Assembly: GCA_011330545.1 (NCBI GenBank)
Contig: DRQI01000150.1
Location: 1-18,765, forward strand
DNA from: Flavobacteriia bacterium
GTDB lineage: Bacteria > Bacteroidota > Bacteroidia > Flavobacteriales > Flavobacteriaceae
Length of the DNA: 18,765 nucleotides
Direction of reading: 5' to 3'
Shown here: positions 8,101-15,691 of the stretch, piece after piece
How positions within the stretch are numbered: position 1 is the stretch's first letter
Layout of the letters: the number at the start of each line of letters is the position of its first letter
Program-made: the position numbers and the translations under genes
Notes under the pieces: model-generated
What the model saw: only the letters and a program-made list of their open reading frames with translations
Databases searched by the model: none
What the model was told of the DNA's origin: nothing

Positions 8101-9002
8101 TTTTTCTTGGCCAATTCGTTATTTACTACTTCAAGGGCATTTTCATATGCCTGATCTGCAATTTGAAGTTTATACAAGGCATGTATCAATGCATCACTTC
8201 CTGTTAACGAAACGGCAACGAGGTCAGCCTGAAATTCCATTTCCCTCGACAGGGCTCTTTCTGCGATTGCAACTACACTAAAACACGTTTCTATAAGGGA
8301 ACGAATAGCCCAAACTAAAATTGATAATACCCAGCCTATCCATGCAATTCTAATATCTATACCTGATAATCCTGCTAAAAATTTATCTAAAACATCCCTT
8401 TTAGTTACTATTTGTGCTGCTATTTGTTGTGCCACATAAACATAGCGCCCTAACAACATTGACCGCTGTGCAAAATGTCCGAACTCATGTGCCAATACAG
8501 CTTTAAATTCTCCTAAACTCAATATATTTACTAGCCCTAAACCAATTTCTAAGTTCTTCTTTGATGGAAATAACAGGTTAACAATAGAAAGATCATAAGA
8601 AACACTGGCATTTACTCTATCGGTTAAAAAAATTTTGTGAGGCCTCGGTGACCCGGCTTCATCAGCTAATTTATACAAGTAATCGAAAAGTATTGGTTCG
8701 TCTTTTGCACTAAGGTATTTTCGCAATGGGTCTTTTTCTCTTTTTCTAAATATAAAAAGAGATTTCAACATAAAAAGGGATAGAAAGGCAAATCCGGCTG
8801 CTAACAGATAATTTATGCCTCCCCCTTTTCCCATAAACAAATTATAGGATAATTTTCCAAACCAGAGGGTTAAAACAAAATATAAGGCCATAAATAATAA
8901 TAACCCCATTACCGATAGCCAAACGTGTTTCTTAAATGATTGTGTAGGTTTTGTGAGCCCTTCAGGAACATCTATGGGGCCTTTTGTGTAGATACTATTC
9001 AT
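5178..9002 (-). CDS. Very large membrane M48 metallopeptidase with helical C-terminal extension
   Basis: The 1274-residue product is three to four times longer than ordinary M48 peptidases (about 290-420 residues). The N-terminal third is the protease: membrane segments at about 27-48 and 66-86, the zinc motif HEFGH (172-176) in VLAHEFGHFAQRS, another membrane hairpin at about 219-245, and EFQAD (256-260), whose Glu is the third zinc ligand. A charged helical region follows (about 290-720), then another membrane segment (about 750-770), a beta-rich stretch with a Thr run (TITTTTTKGEK), and a C-terminal TPR-like helical region from about 960. It should cleave membrane or envelope proteins; the extensions probably select substrates or partners. 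It lies between the nap operon and the repeat lipoprotein, separated from both by over 120 bp, so it is probably its own unit. Family assignment is firm; substrate unknown. Confidence 0.88.
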   Translation of the reverse strand: MNSIYTKGPIDVPEGLTKPTQSFKKHVWLSVMGLLLFMALYFVLTLWFGKLSYNLFMGKGGGINYLLAAGFAFLSLFMLKSLFIFRKREKDPLRKYLSAKDEPILFDYLYKLADEAGSPRPHKIFLTDRVNASVSYDLSIVNLLFPSKKNLEIGLGLVNILSLGEFKAVLAHEFGHFAQRSMLLGRYVYVAQQIAAQIVTKRDVLDKFLAGLSGIDIRIAWIGWVLSILVWAIRSLIETCFSVVAIAERALSREMEFQADLVAVSLTGSDALIHALYKLQIADQAYENALEVVNNELAKKKAIYNLYTLQSNYIKKMSWVLKDPSYGKSPEVHKTAPGQNRIFASRTYNPPKMWSTHPADKDREDNAKKNYIAAEIDCRPSKDLLSNPQKYEVDMTAVLIATAKVETALLTDEEGINIQNKKYFNWSFLNPKYNSAFLNRYPFVHFENIDELYDITLNSGSLKDEFKKIYPKNLTLKINQLKEINEEIDALIIAKNEVVTAEKRIITHRGVQIKRKDIPEILDSLNTEEKILRSELAAHDKLCRTVHFEAAMKMENGWADYLKKLATLVHYSEHSITNLNDCIRKFHNVLNVALADGRVSSSELLEILDAANDYYYTVKKVYGDSASLKLDEVLLKKMELKSYKEAFEKFTLGAPNKEIIDQWINVIDGWATGALNVLNELRNVALEQLLDTEDYIKEAFLNGSKSSKALSNTIKLPERYKSLTPGNERPIQRKLSFWNRFFIGDGLYPSMARFGISGAMVLGALFLGNYSQKSTLYIYNGLNIGVAVTIDNQIIEVDPNSYETIPINYGTDYTITTTTTKGEKIEELASDFDDPSKEYIYNIANAATFVEYPVFYGYNGALNSENTYLGAKKWFSSSADYILEEPPKSISLSSGSSGERKEVLVGYAEIQPSNLLSIVNDSVQVQKMISAHVLWDSSKSKYLLEWMNQLYNITDAHHILRERLKRNVDEVAALRALQNTADSIQKIKICEEQQQKATKHPENPNFYYLSCRCIENETEKGDAFIKGFKQWQDNAWLAFAAAFTYAERGYWKKSYNAFLFSKQSNPAIAEMITMDMERVRRVLLKKTNSATYKNPVSNNQDIEFYNALEKGTLENMKENPNNAFYLLSKGKLQEANTFISNFENFKPYILRFLAASKGASDEMIHTAIELPNDAGINYNTIWLALGLAIKEKSDITAYTNTINKMGVANKILNKFLKHIEHSEFEKAEEAIKGLNFELKAHFYVLANVILNNKIPENWKEYIRTILFIDQRPFL

Positions 9003-9127
9003 AAATTATAAAAAATGGCAATAAATATAATAAAATATTTTTCATGAAAACAGCGTTATAAAAGTGGAAGCACGAGTATAATTCACCTAAGAAGTTTAGT
9101 GACATTAAATATAGGCTGAAACCTTAT

Positions 9128-10339
9128 CTATCCTTTTTTATACTTGACCTTACCTAGTTCAATCGCAATACCTGTTCTTGCTAACATAGAGAAGATAAAA
9201 GCTCCCATCGCCCAAATACCGATGGTTACGCCTATTTCAGGAGTTGTAGGGAAATATTCGGCTATTTTTCCCCAAGGGCCGGGAATAAATCCGGGTACAA
9301 TTAGCCCAAATCCTTTTTCTATCCATATTCCAATAAAAAGTAACACACAGGCTATGTAGAGTATGGTAAAGTTATTGCGCAGTTTGTGGAAAAGTAAAAT
9401 AACTGTGGCGATAACATTCATGGTAATGGCTGTCCATATCCAAGGTACTAATTTTGCTTTTCCGTGTAAGCCAAAGAATAAATAATAAGCACTCTCGCTA
9501 TGGTGTGTAGGCGCATAAAACTCTTTGAACAATTCAGAAATCAGCATAATTAAATTAATTTGAGCGGCTACGGTAACTACTAGTGCTATTTTACGGATGG
9601 TTTTGTCATCAATTTTAAAATCAGTAAATTTTCTGATTACCGCTAATACCAAGATAATTAAGGCAGGGCCCGCAGCGAAGGCTGAGGCTAGAAACCGAGG
9701 GCCTAACAGCGCATTGTTCCAAAACGGGCGAGCCTGTAAGCCTTGGTATAAAAATGCCGTTACCAAGTGAATGGATACTGCCCAAAAGACTGAAATCATT
9801 ACCCCGGGTATATAAATTTTAGGATTGGGTACTTTGCCTTGATAGCGTTTTATCAAGATGTATAACGGAATAGAAATATTGATAAACAAATAACCATTCA
9901 ATACAATAATATCCCAAGTGAGCATTGAACTCGGAAAATTAAAAACACCTATTCCGGGCAATAAATGCCACAATCTGGCAGGGCCACCCATATCTGCAAT
10001 TACAAATGCCAAACACATCAATAAGGCTGCAACGGCTAAACCTTCACCAATTAATACGGCTTGTTTAAAATTAAAGTCTTTTAGTACATACGCGGGTAGT
10101 ACCAGCATAACGGCGGCGGCAGCAATACCTACTAAAAATGTAAAGTTTGAAATATATAATCCCCAGCTAACTCGGTCTGTCATACCGGTAACACTCAATC
10201 CGTGTTGTATTTGTAGAGAATAGCTATACATTCCTACCAACATTAAAAATGTGAGAAATGCCATCCAGATATGATATGATTTTCTACCGTGGGTTAAATA
10301 AACTATGCTGTCTTTTATTAAATTTATAAGTACCTTCAT
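9128..10339 (-). CDS. NrfD/PsrC-type integral membrane quinol-interacting subunit
   Basis: This 403-residue protein has about ten hydrophobic helices, for example around 24-45, 60-82, 94-115, 139-160, 176-197, 209-232, 245-265, 290-312, 318-340 and 366-388. Composition and segments such as DRVSWGLYISNFTFLVG and ADMGGPARLWHLLPG are characteristic of the NrfD/PsrC family, which exchanges electrons between the quinone pool and a partner Fe-S subunit on the outer face. Its gene ends the nap operon, 18 bp after the Fe-S gene. The obvious role is menaquinol oxidation for nitrate reduction, replacing NapC or NapH; that role is inferred from position. Classical nap operons rarely contain NrfD. Confidence 0.88.
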   Translation of the reverse strand: MKVLINLIKDSIVYLTHGRKSYHIWMAFLTFLMLVGMYSYSLQIQHGLSVTGMTDRVSWGLYISNFTFLVGIAAAAVMLVLPAYVLKDFNFKQAVLIGEGLAVAALLMCLAFVIADMGGPARLWHLLPGIGVFNFPSSMLTWDIIVLNGYLFINISIPLYILIKRYQGKVPNPKIYIPGVMISVFWAVSIHLVTAFLYQGLQARPFWNNALLGPRFLASAFAAGPALIILVLAVIRKFTDFKIDDKTIRKIALVVTVAAQINLIMLISELFKEFYAPTHHSESAYYLFFGLHGKAKLVPWIWTAITMNVIATVILLFHKLRNNFTILYIACVLLFIGIWIEKGFGLIVPGFIPGPWGKIAEYFPTTPEIGVTIGIWAMGAFIFSMLARTGIAIELGKVKYKKG

Positions 10340-10357
10340 TATAATTTTTTGAAAGAA

Positions 10358-11389
10358 TTAATCCATAAAATACCAGAACTTAGGTTCTGTTCCTAAATCT
10401 TCTTTAAGCCTGAAGACTTTTTTATTTGCCAATACCCATCGTATTTCACTGGTAGGATCTAACAAGTTTCCAAAGATTCTGGAACCTGTAGGGCAGGCTT
10501 CTACACATGCGGGATTTTTCCCTTCTCGAGAGCGTTGTACACAAAATGTACATTTTTCCATCACGCCTTTTTTACGCAATCTATTGCCTAAATAATGTTG
10601 TTCTTTATTAACTTCTTGTTCGGGTATTTGCGGAGTGCTCCAATTAAAACGCCTACCGTCATAAGGGCAAGCGGCCATACAGTACCTACAACCAATACAC
10701 CAGTCGTAATCAATGACGACAATACCGTCTTTTTCTTTCCAGGTAGCTTGTACCGGGCATACTTCTATACAAGGTGGATTATCGCAATGAAAACATTGAG
10801 TTCCCATATAAAAATGGCCTGCTGCCGGAACTTCATGGTAAAAAGTATCATCGGCTTCCCCAAAATTTAACCCTTTGCCATCATTCATTTCATGAATCCG
10901 TATGTATTGCATTTCTGACGCCCTGTCTTGGTTGTTTTCTTTTACACAGGCATTGACACAATCCATGTACCCTTGACATTTTGAAATATTAAAGGCATAG
11001 CCAAACAGTACATCTTTTTCAGCACCTTTGGTTGATATATTTATCTTTTTGCCGGTACGCAATTCATAAGAACGCACCAACCTGTCAACTGTTTGCTGTT
11101 TTTCTTCATCGGTCATGAGCTTATAGTTTCCTTTGAAATACTCTTCCCATTCTATTTGCGATTTTTCTTTACGTTCGCCACTGGAAACCACACTACATGA
11201 AGTGCTTACTGCTCCTGCGCCGACTAGCAAGCCCGCAGTTATCTTTTTAAAGGCTTGGCGCCTGTTCATCGATATGTCAAAAACTTGAGAAAATCCATCT
11301 TCTGTTGTATTTGACTTGGTATCATTACAAGCACACTGTTTTTTATTGCCAAGGTTTAAAGAAAACCATTTTTTTATTTCTTTACTCAT
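10358..11389 (-). CDS. Four-cluster ferredoxin-like subunit (NrfC/PsrB type) with extended Tat signal
   Basis: The 343-residue protein carries four Cys groups for [4Fe-4S] clusters: Cys138-Tyr141-Cys144-Cys148, Cys199/202/207/211, Cys231/234/237/241 and Cys280/283/295/299. The second position of the first group is Tyr instead of Cys. A twin-arginine motif NRRQAFKK lies at 42-49, after a 41-residue N-terminal extension and before a hydrophobic stretch ending STSC. Such extended Tat signals are known from Fe-S/Mo proteins of this phylum. The first ATG is preferred because it starts 2 nt after the stop of the preceding cytochrome gene. The protein should sit on the periplasmic side and pass electrons from NrfD to the tetraheme lipoprotein. 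Function in nitrate respiration follows from the operon. Confidence 0.88.
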   Translation of the reverse strand: MSKEIKKWFSLNLGNKKQCACNDTKSNTTEDGFSQVFDISMNRRQAFKKITAGLLVGAGAVSTSCSVVSSGERKEKSQIEWEEYFKGNYKLMTDEEKQQTVDRLVRSYELRTGKKINISTKGAEKDVLFGYAFNISKCQGYMDCVNACVKENNQDRASEMQYIRIHEMNDGKGLNFGEADDTFYHEVPAAGHFYMGTQCFHCDNPPCIEVCPVQATWKEKDGIVVIDYDWCIGCRYCMAACPYDGRRFNWSTPQIPEQEVNKEQHYLGNRLRKKGVMEKCTFCVQRSREGKNPACVEACPTGSRIFGNLLDPTSEIRWVLANKKVFRLKEDLGTEPKFWYFMD

Positions 11390-11391
11390 GA

Positions 11392-12027
11392 TTATTTTTT
11401 AACCTGATTAGTACGTTCGTCAACCATTGTTGCATTATATCTTGCCGGCCATCGTGTTTTAAATGATGGATTGTGTGGATTGTGGCATTCTACACATAAT
11501 TTTGATACTCTTGCTGTTTTCCAGCCACTTATATTTTTACCATGTGCACCGCCTTTCCAATCTTCCGCTTGTTTGCTGTGGCATTGTGCACAAATTTGAT
11601 AGCTCTTGTTAAAATCAATTTTGGTACCGGTAATACTGTGCATATTATCCATATCATTATCAATATGGCATGACAAGCATGACATGGTATTGGCATCTGC
11701 ATGATTTAATTTGATATCCCAATGTGCTTTTTTAGTATTCGGATTATGACTTTGCAGTTGCGATACAGGCCTGTCATGGCACTCACTACAAGCAAAAGAC
11801 TTTATATTACTTTTTCGTTCTTTAATATAAAAATGGGGGTTGGCATCTGTTACTGTTATCAATTCTGAAATGGAAAACTGATTTTTTGAAAAAGTACTGT
11901 CTCGTTGAAACGGAACTGTTTTTGCTTCTATTTTATCGATAACCGTATGATATTTTTTATGGTCTCCTTTACAAGATATCAAAACCAATATTAAAAATAT
12001 GACTGGTATGTTGTAATTTACATTCAT
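11392..12027 (-). CDS. Tetraheme cytochrome c lipoprotein of the nap operon
   Basis: The 211-residue product begins with a signal peptide and lipobox LISC (Cys19), so it should be anchored to a membrane outside the cytoplasm. It has four heme-binding motifs: CSECH (80-84), CLSCH (117-121), CAQCH (146-150) and CVECH (178-182). Several further His residues (for example 65, 94, 102, 109, 130, 162, 185) could supply the second axial ligands. The region WKGGAHGKNISGW before the last heme resembles a motif common in multiheme electron-transfer proteins. The gene lies 6 bp after the NapB-like gene and 2 bp before the Fe-S gene. It probably links the NrfD/Fe-S module to NapB, comparable in role to NapC or NapM but not an obvious homologue of NapC. 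Confidence 0.85.
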   Translation of the reverse strand: MNVNYNIPVIFLILVLISCKGDHKKYHTVIDKIEAKTVPFQRDSTFSKNQFSISELITVTDANPHFYIKERKSNIKSFACSECHDRPVSQLQSHNPNTKKAHWDIKLNHADANTMSCLSCHIDNDMDNMHSITGTKIDFNKSYQICAQCHSKQAEDWKGGAHGKNISGWKTARVSKLCVECHNPHNPSFKTRWPARYNATMVDERTNQVKK

Positions 12028-12033
12028 ATTAAT

Positions 12034-12714
12034 TTACTCTTTTGTTGCTCTTTTAAAAACTCCTATTTCTGACACATTTTTATCATTTATCACATGGCAT
12101 TGCCTACAATTTACCCTATTTGGGTGTGTCGTTCTGATTTCTTTAGGGGCACCGGGGCCGGCATGGCATGACAAACAATTTTCACGAAATTGAATTTGGT
12201 GAGGTATTATTGGCGGACTGGTTAGCAGGGCTTTATTGCCTACAGCGGCTCCGGTAGTCCTTGTCCAATTAGTAGCTACAAATAAACTTTGGGTTTTTTG
12301 TGGAACATGGCATTGCCTACAGTTTACCTTTTCGGGATGTGGCGTAACGGGTGCATAAGCATTGTACTTATCTACATATCCACCATTTTCATGACATTTT
12401 AAGCAACTGTTTCCTCCCATGTTTCGTTCGGCCACAGCGTGTGGAATGGATGGTGGAGCTCCATAAAATGCACGATTTTTATAATAAGTATTCAAGTTGC
12501 GTTGGTGTTTTTTATCAATGGGCATTTCTGCATATTCTAATGCGTATTCAGATCGTTTAAAAACTCCTTCTTCGGAGGGAATGATGTAAGTTTCCGACAA
12601 ATTTGATACGGGTACATAGGCTTCTTCATGTGAAGATTGATAGCTATAAGTCCAAATTACAATGGTAGCTATCATTAAAATTATCCATAAAAATATGATA
12701 AATAATCGCTTCAT
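12034..12714 (-). CDS. napB: NapB-like cytochrome with duplicated module (tetraheme)
   Basis: NapB is the electron-donating cytochrome subunit of periplasmic nitrate reductase and normally has two hemes. This 226-residue protein has four: CLKCH (104-108), CRQCH (132-136), CLSCH (180-184) and CRQCH (203-207). The pattern PPxIPH-CxxCH-HP-CRQCHV occurs twice, with His92/His126 and His172/His197 as candidate distal ligands, so the NapB heme domain seems duplicated. CRQCHVPQ after the second heme is a NapB signature. The N-terminus has an uncleaved-looking membrane helix (about 4-23), suggesting a tethered protein rather than a soluble one. It follows napA by 16 bp. The NapB assignment rests on these motifs plus position; the exact electron route through four hemes is inferred. 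Confidence 0.83.
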   Translation of the reverse strand: MKRLFIIFLWIILMIATIVIWTYSYQSSHEEAYVPVSNLSETYIIPSEEGVFKRSEYALEYAEMPIDKKHQRNLNTYYKNRAFYGAPPSIPHAVAERNMGGNSCLKCHENGGYVDKYNAYAPVTPHPEKVNCRQCHVPQKTQSLFVATNWTRTTGAAVGNKALLTSPPIIPHQIQFRENCLSCHAGPGAPKEIRTTHPNRVNCRQCHVINDKNVSEIGVFKRATKE

Positions 12715-12730
12715 TTTGAGTTAACTTTAA

Positions 12731-15061
12731 TTAAACCTTTTCGATTTTAACAGCACATTTCTTATAATCGGGCTCTTTTGATATCGGGCAGAATGCATCT
12801 AAAGTAACTTCATTAATCAACATATTTTCATCAAAAAACGGTACAAATACTTGTCCTTTGGTTGGTAAGCCCCTTTCATTGATGGAAGCCGGCAAAATGG
12901 TACTGCCTCTTCTTGAAATTACTTTTACCTTTTGGCCATTGCTGATACCGTATTTTTTGGCATCTTCAGGGTGTAATTCTACATACGAATGTGGCATGGC
13001 TCGGTGCAATACCGGAATTCTCCTTGTCATAGACCCCGTATGCCAGTGTTCTATTACCCTACCTGTATTTAACCAGAATGGATATTCGTCATCCGGAGAT
13101 TCGGCTGCGGGTTCATAAGGGCGTTGCCAAATAATTGCTTTTCCATCTTTATTTCCATAGAAATGAAAATCTTTTCCATTACTACACGCCGGGTCATATA
13201 TAGGATTATAACGCCATTTGGTTTCTTTGCCATCTACAAAAGGCCACATGGCTCCTGCTTGTGATTGTAAGACTTCTAGCGGTGCCATATTGTGTTTTTT
13301 TCCTTTATGGTGCAACCGATATTCTTCATATATTTCATCTTCATGTGTTTCTTTATTATATGGAAACAGCTCTTCAAAGCCCATTCTACGGGCTACTTCT
13401 ATGGTCTGCCAAGCATCGGCCATGGCTTCTCCGGGTGGGTCTACCATTTTATTCCAATGTTGGGTTCTACGCTCTGAATTGCCATACAAGCCTCCTTTTT
13501 CTATATGCCATGCCGCCGGTAAAATTACATCGGCTACATCACTGGTAGGGGTTGGAAAAACATCAGAAACTACAACAAAACGATCTGCTTTTTCGGCACC
13601 TTTAGTATACCTGCCAACTTTTGGCAAAGAAACCATCGGGTTGGTAACTTGTGTCCATATAAACCGAATATCACCGCGGTCTAAGGCTCGAAACATTTCG
13701 GTAGCGTGATAGGTTGGTTTTGCAGGAATGCGCTCTACCGGAACTTTCCAAATTTTAGCAGCATGTTCACGGTGTGCTTTGTTCATCACTACTCCATGTG
13801 GCAGTTTGTGTGTAAATGTTCCTACTTCTCTCGCTGTACCACAGGCACTTGGCTGTCCGGTTAAAGAAAACGGCCCGTTGCCCGGTTGTGAAATTTTTCC
13901 GGTTAATAAATGTATATTGTATACCAAATTATTAATCCAAGTACCTCGTGTATGCTGATTCATACCCATACACCAATAGGAAACTACTTTTTTATTAGGA
14001 TGCCCGTACAAATAGGCTAAATATTTAATATCCTTAATAGAAACACCTGAGATTTTTGAAACTTTTTCGGGAGTATAATCATTTAAAAACTCTTTGTAGG
14101 CTTCAAAATCTATGGATGTGGGTTTGTCTTTAAATTTGAATTTATCTTCTGTTCCGTATCCGGGATTTGTCAATCCTTTTTTGAAATTACAATGTTCACT
14201 GACAAACTTTTTATTCATCCATCCGTTATGGATAATTTCATAGGCAATGGCATTGGCAACTGCCAAATCTGTTTGGGGCTTGAAAAGAATTGATTTATCT
14301 GCTGCCATGCTAGAGCGTGTGGTTCGGGTAGCAAAATCAATAATTTTAACATCTCTACGCAAACGTTGATCTAACATACGTGAAAATAATACGGGATGCA
14401 TTTCTGCCATATTATTGCCCCAAGTTACAAAAACATCGGCATGTTCGATATCTTCATAACAACCCATAGGTTCATCTGCCCCAAAAGTTGTTAAAAATCC
14501 GGCAACGGCACTGGCCATACACAACCGGGCATTGCAATCTAAGTTATTGGTACCTATGGCTCCTTTCATTAATTTAGAAGCTACATAACCTTCAGGAATG
14601 GTTGATTGCCCCGAGGTGTACATAGCTACAGAATCTTTGCCGTATTTTTTTATGGTTTCTTTCATTTTTGAAGCTACGAGGTCTAAGGCTTCATCCATAG
14701 TTACTTCTACATATCTTCCATTTCTTTTTACCAGTGGTTTTGTCAATCGGTCTTTGGCATACATACAAATGGTTTGGTGATATCCTTTCACACAACAGAG
14801 TCCTTTGTTTACCGATGAGTTCGGGTCTCCTTTTACGGCAACTGCTTTTCCGTTTTCTGTACCTACCAATATACCACAACCAACTCCACAAAAGCGGCAC
14901 GGTGCTTTGGTCCATTTTAAGTTGCCTGAAGCTTTTATATTTTCAACTTGTTCTTCTGCAAAAATAATTCCCGGAAATAAGGAAGCTGCGGCTGTCATAG
15001 CAGCTGTTGCTGCCATTTTTTTAAGAAAGTCTCTTCTATTGGTTATTGTTTTTATCATCAC
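12731..15061 (-). CDS. napA: Periplasmic nitrate reductase catalytic subunit NapA
   Basis: NapA reduces nitrate to nitrite using a bis-molybdopterin guanine dinucleotide cofactor and one [4Fe-4S] cluster. The 776-residue product has a twin-arginine signal (NRRDFLKK, 8-15) with a hydrophobic Ala-rich core and likely cleavage after FAEE or nearby. Cluster ligands are Cys55, Cys58 and Cys62 (CRFCGVGCG) and Cys90, with the expected 27-residue gap. The molybdenum ligand is Cys181 in NARLCMASAV. Other NapA segments are CMGMNQHTRGTWINN and GQPSACGTAREVGTF. The protein is somewhat shorter than the E. coli enzyme (828). The start lies 8 bp after the napD stop, showing cotranscription and supporting chaperone-assisted export. 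Identity as Nap rather than assimilatory Nas is supported by the Tat signal, napD and the cytochromes. Confidence 0.95.
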   Translation of the reverse strand: MMIKTITNRRDFLKKMAATAAMTAAASLFPGIIFAEEQVENIKASGNLKWTKAPCRFCGVGCGILVGTENGKAVAVKGDPNSSVNKGLCCVKGYHQTICMYAKDRLTKPLVKRNGRYVEVTMDEALDLVASKMKETIKKYGKDSVAMYTSGQSTIPEGYVASKLMKGAIGTNNLDCNARLCMASAVAGFLTTFGADEPMGCYEDIEHADVFVTWGNNMAEMHPVLFSRMLDQRLRRDVKIIDFATRTTRSSMAADKSILFKPQTDLAVANAIAYEIIHNGWMNKKFVSEHCNFKKGLTNPGYGTEDKFKFKDKPTSIDFEAYKEFLNDYTPEKVSKISGVSIKDIKYLAYLYGHPNKKVVSYWCMGMNQHTRGTWINNLVYNIHLLTGKISQPGNGPFSLTGQPSACGTAREVGTFTHKLPHGVVMNKAHREHAAKIWKVPVERIPAKPTYHATEMFRALDRGDIRFIWTQVTNPMVSLPKVGRYTKGAEKADRFVVVSDVFPTPTSDVADVILPAAWHIEKGGLYGNSERRTQHWNKMVDPPGEAMADAWQTIEVARRMGFEELFPYNKETHEDEIYEEYRLHHKGKKHNMAPLEVLQSQAGAMWPFVDGKETKWRYNPIYDPACSNGKDFHFYGNKDGKAIIWQRPYEPAAESPDDEYPFWLNTGRVIEHWHTGSMTRRIPVLHRAMPHSYVELHPEDAKKYGISNGQKVKVISRRGSTILPASINERGLPTKGQVFVPFFDENMLINEVTLDAFCPISKEPDYKKCAVKIEKV

Positions 15062-15069
15062 ACAAATTA

Positions 15070-15303
15070 TTATTGGCCGGTTTCAAAACCGGAAACCATT
15101 GATAACATTTTTAAACTTTTAATTGAATTTATTTGAAGCTCTATTTTTTCATCCTCCACTGCATTGATAGTATCTGTGATAACAATTGCAATTTCTTCAT
15201 TTTCTGAAGCAATAATATCACAGGCAGAAATCATTGATAATTCGGTTAATAATTCTTGATATTTACCATCATGTGGATGGGCGATATAACTTTTAACAGG
15301 CAT
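15070..15303 (-). CDS. napD: NapD-like chaperone for NapA
   Basis: NapD is a small cytoplasmic protein that binds the NapA twin-arginine signal peptide and holds it until the cofactor is loaded. This 77-residue product has the NapD pattern: a first strand (KSYIAHPHDGK), a helix ending near MISACDII, a strand EEIAIVITDT, and a second helix leading to KSLKMLSMVSGFE. This matches a ferredoxin-like fold of normal length for the family. It is the first gene of the operon and ends 8 bp before napA. Sequence similarity to E. coli NapD is modest, so the call depends strongly on position. Confidence 0.8.
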   Translation of the reverse strand: MPVKSYIAHPHDGKYQELLTELSMISACDIIASENEEIAIVITDTINAVEDEKIELQINSIKSLKMLSMVSGFETGQ

Positions 15304-15316
15304 ACTTAGAATAAAG

Positions 15317-15352
15317 GTAACTCAAGTTACGTTTTTATGTAATTTAAGTTAC
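15317..15352. promoter_or_regulatory. Two spaced palindromes upstream of napD (probable operators)
   Basis: GTAACTCAAGTTAC (15317-15330) and GTAATTTAAGTTAC (15339-15352) share 12 of 14 bases, each has dyad symmetry, and their centres are 22 bp apart, about two turns of DNA. They sit 14-49 bp before the napD ATG, directly downstream of a possible -7 element (TTACTTTG at 15359-15352), so a bound protein would most simply repress. The GTAAC-N4-GTTAC form resembles sites of Crp/Fnr-family regulators; that assignment is inferred. Confidence 0.6.
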
Positions 15353-15691
15353 AAAGTAAAATAAGAAAAATTCGTAAGAGAATGATAAATGTCAGTTTTT
15401 TTAAAAAAAGATAAAATGGTATTTTTTTCTGCCTGCCATAACAAATATGACATTATTTGCCGCGGCATACTTCTTTTAATCAGTTCTTATATTTATAAAT
15501 ATTAAAAGATTTGTTCAGCAAAATATCTACCGAATATTACATTTCACACTTTTTTAACATATTTTTAAATAATTGAAAAACAGTGTATTAAATCATTTTA
15601 AGAGTTATTTCATTACTTTGTTATACATAGTACTGTAACAAAATATATTTAAAGGCGTCTAGTAAGTGTAATCAATTTAAAACTAACAAAC
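15353..15691. other. Divergent intergenic region between napD and the small-ORF cluster
   Basis: About 340 AT-rich bases with no convincing gene. A nine-base sequence TTACTTTGT occurs facing napD (15359-15351 on the minus strand) and facing the small ORFs (15613-15621), and could be a variant -7 element for both. A perfect 7-bp inverted repeat TTTGTTA (15617-15623) / TAACAAA (15636-15642) overlaps the second copy. A 29-codon plus-strand frame at 15416-15505 has no supporting signals. Confidence 0.45.

Noticed and set aside
10358..11269. Start of the Fe-S protein at the Met just before the twin-arginine motif (residue 41)
   Set aside because: The first ATG starts 2 nt after the preceding stop, and extended Tat signals are known for related proteins; still, it cannot be fully excluded.
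13218..13709. 163-codon open frame on the plus strand
   Set aside because: It lies entirely within napA on the opposite strand, has no recognisable domain, and napA is certain.
15416..15505. 29-codon plus-strand ORF between napD and the peptide cluster
   Set aside because: It has no A-rich start region, no paralogue and no nearby terminator; length alone is expected by chance.
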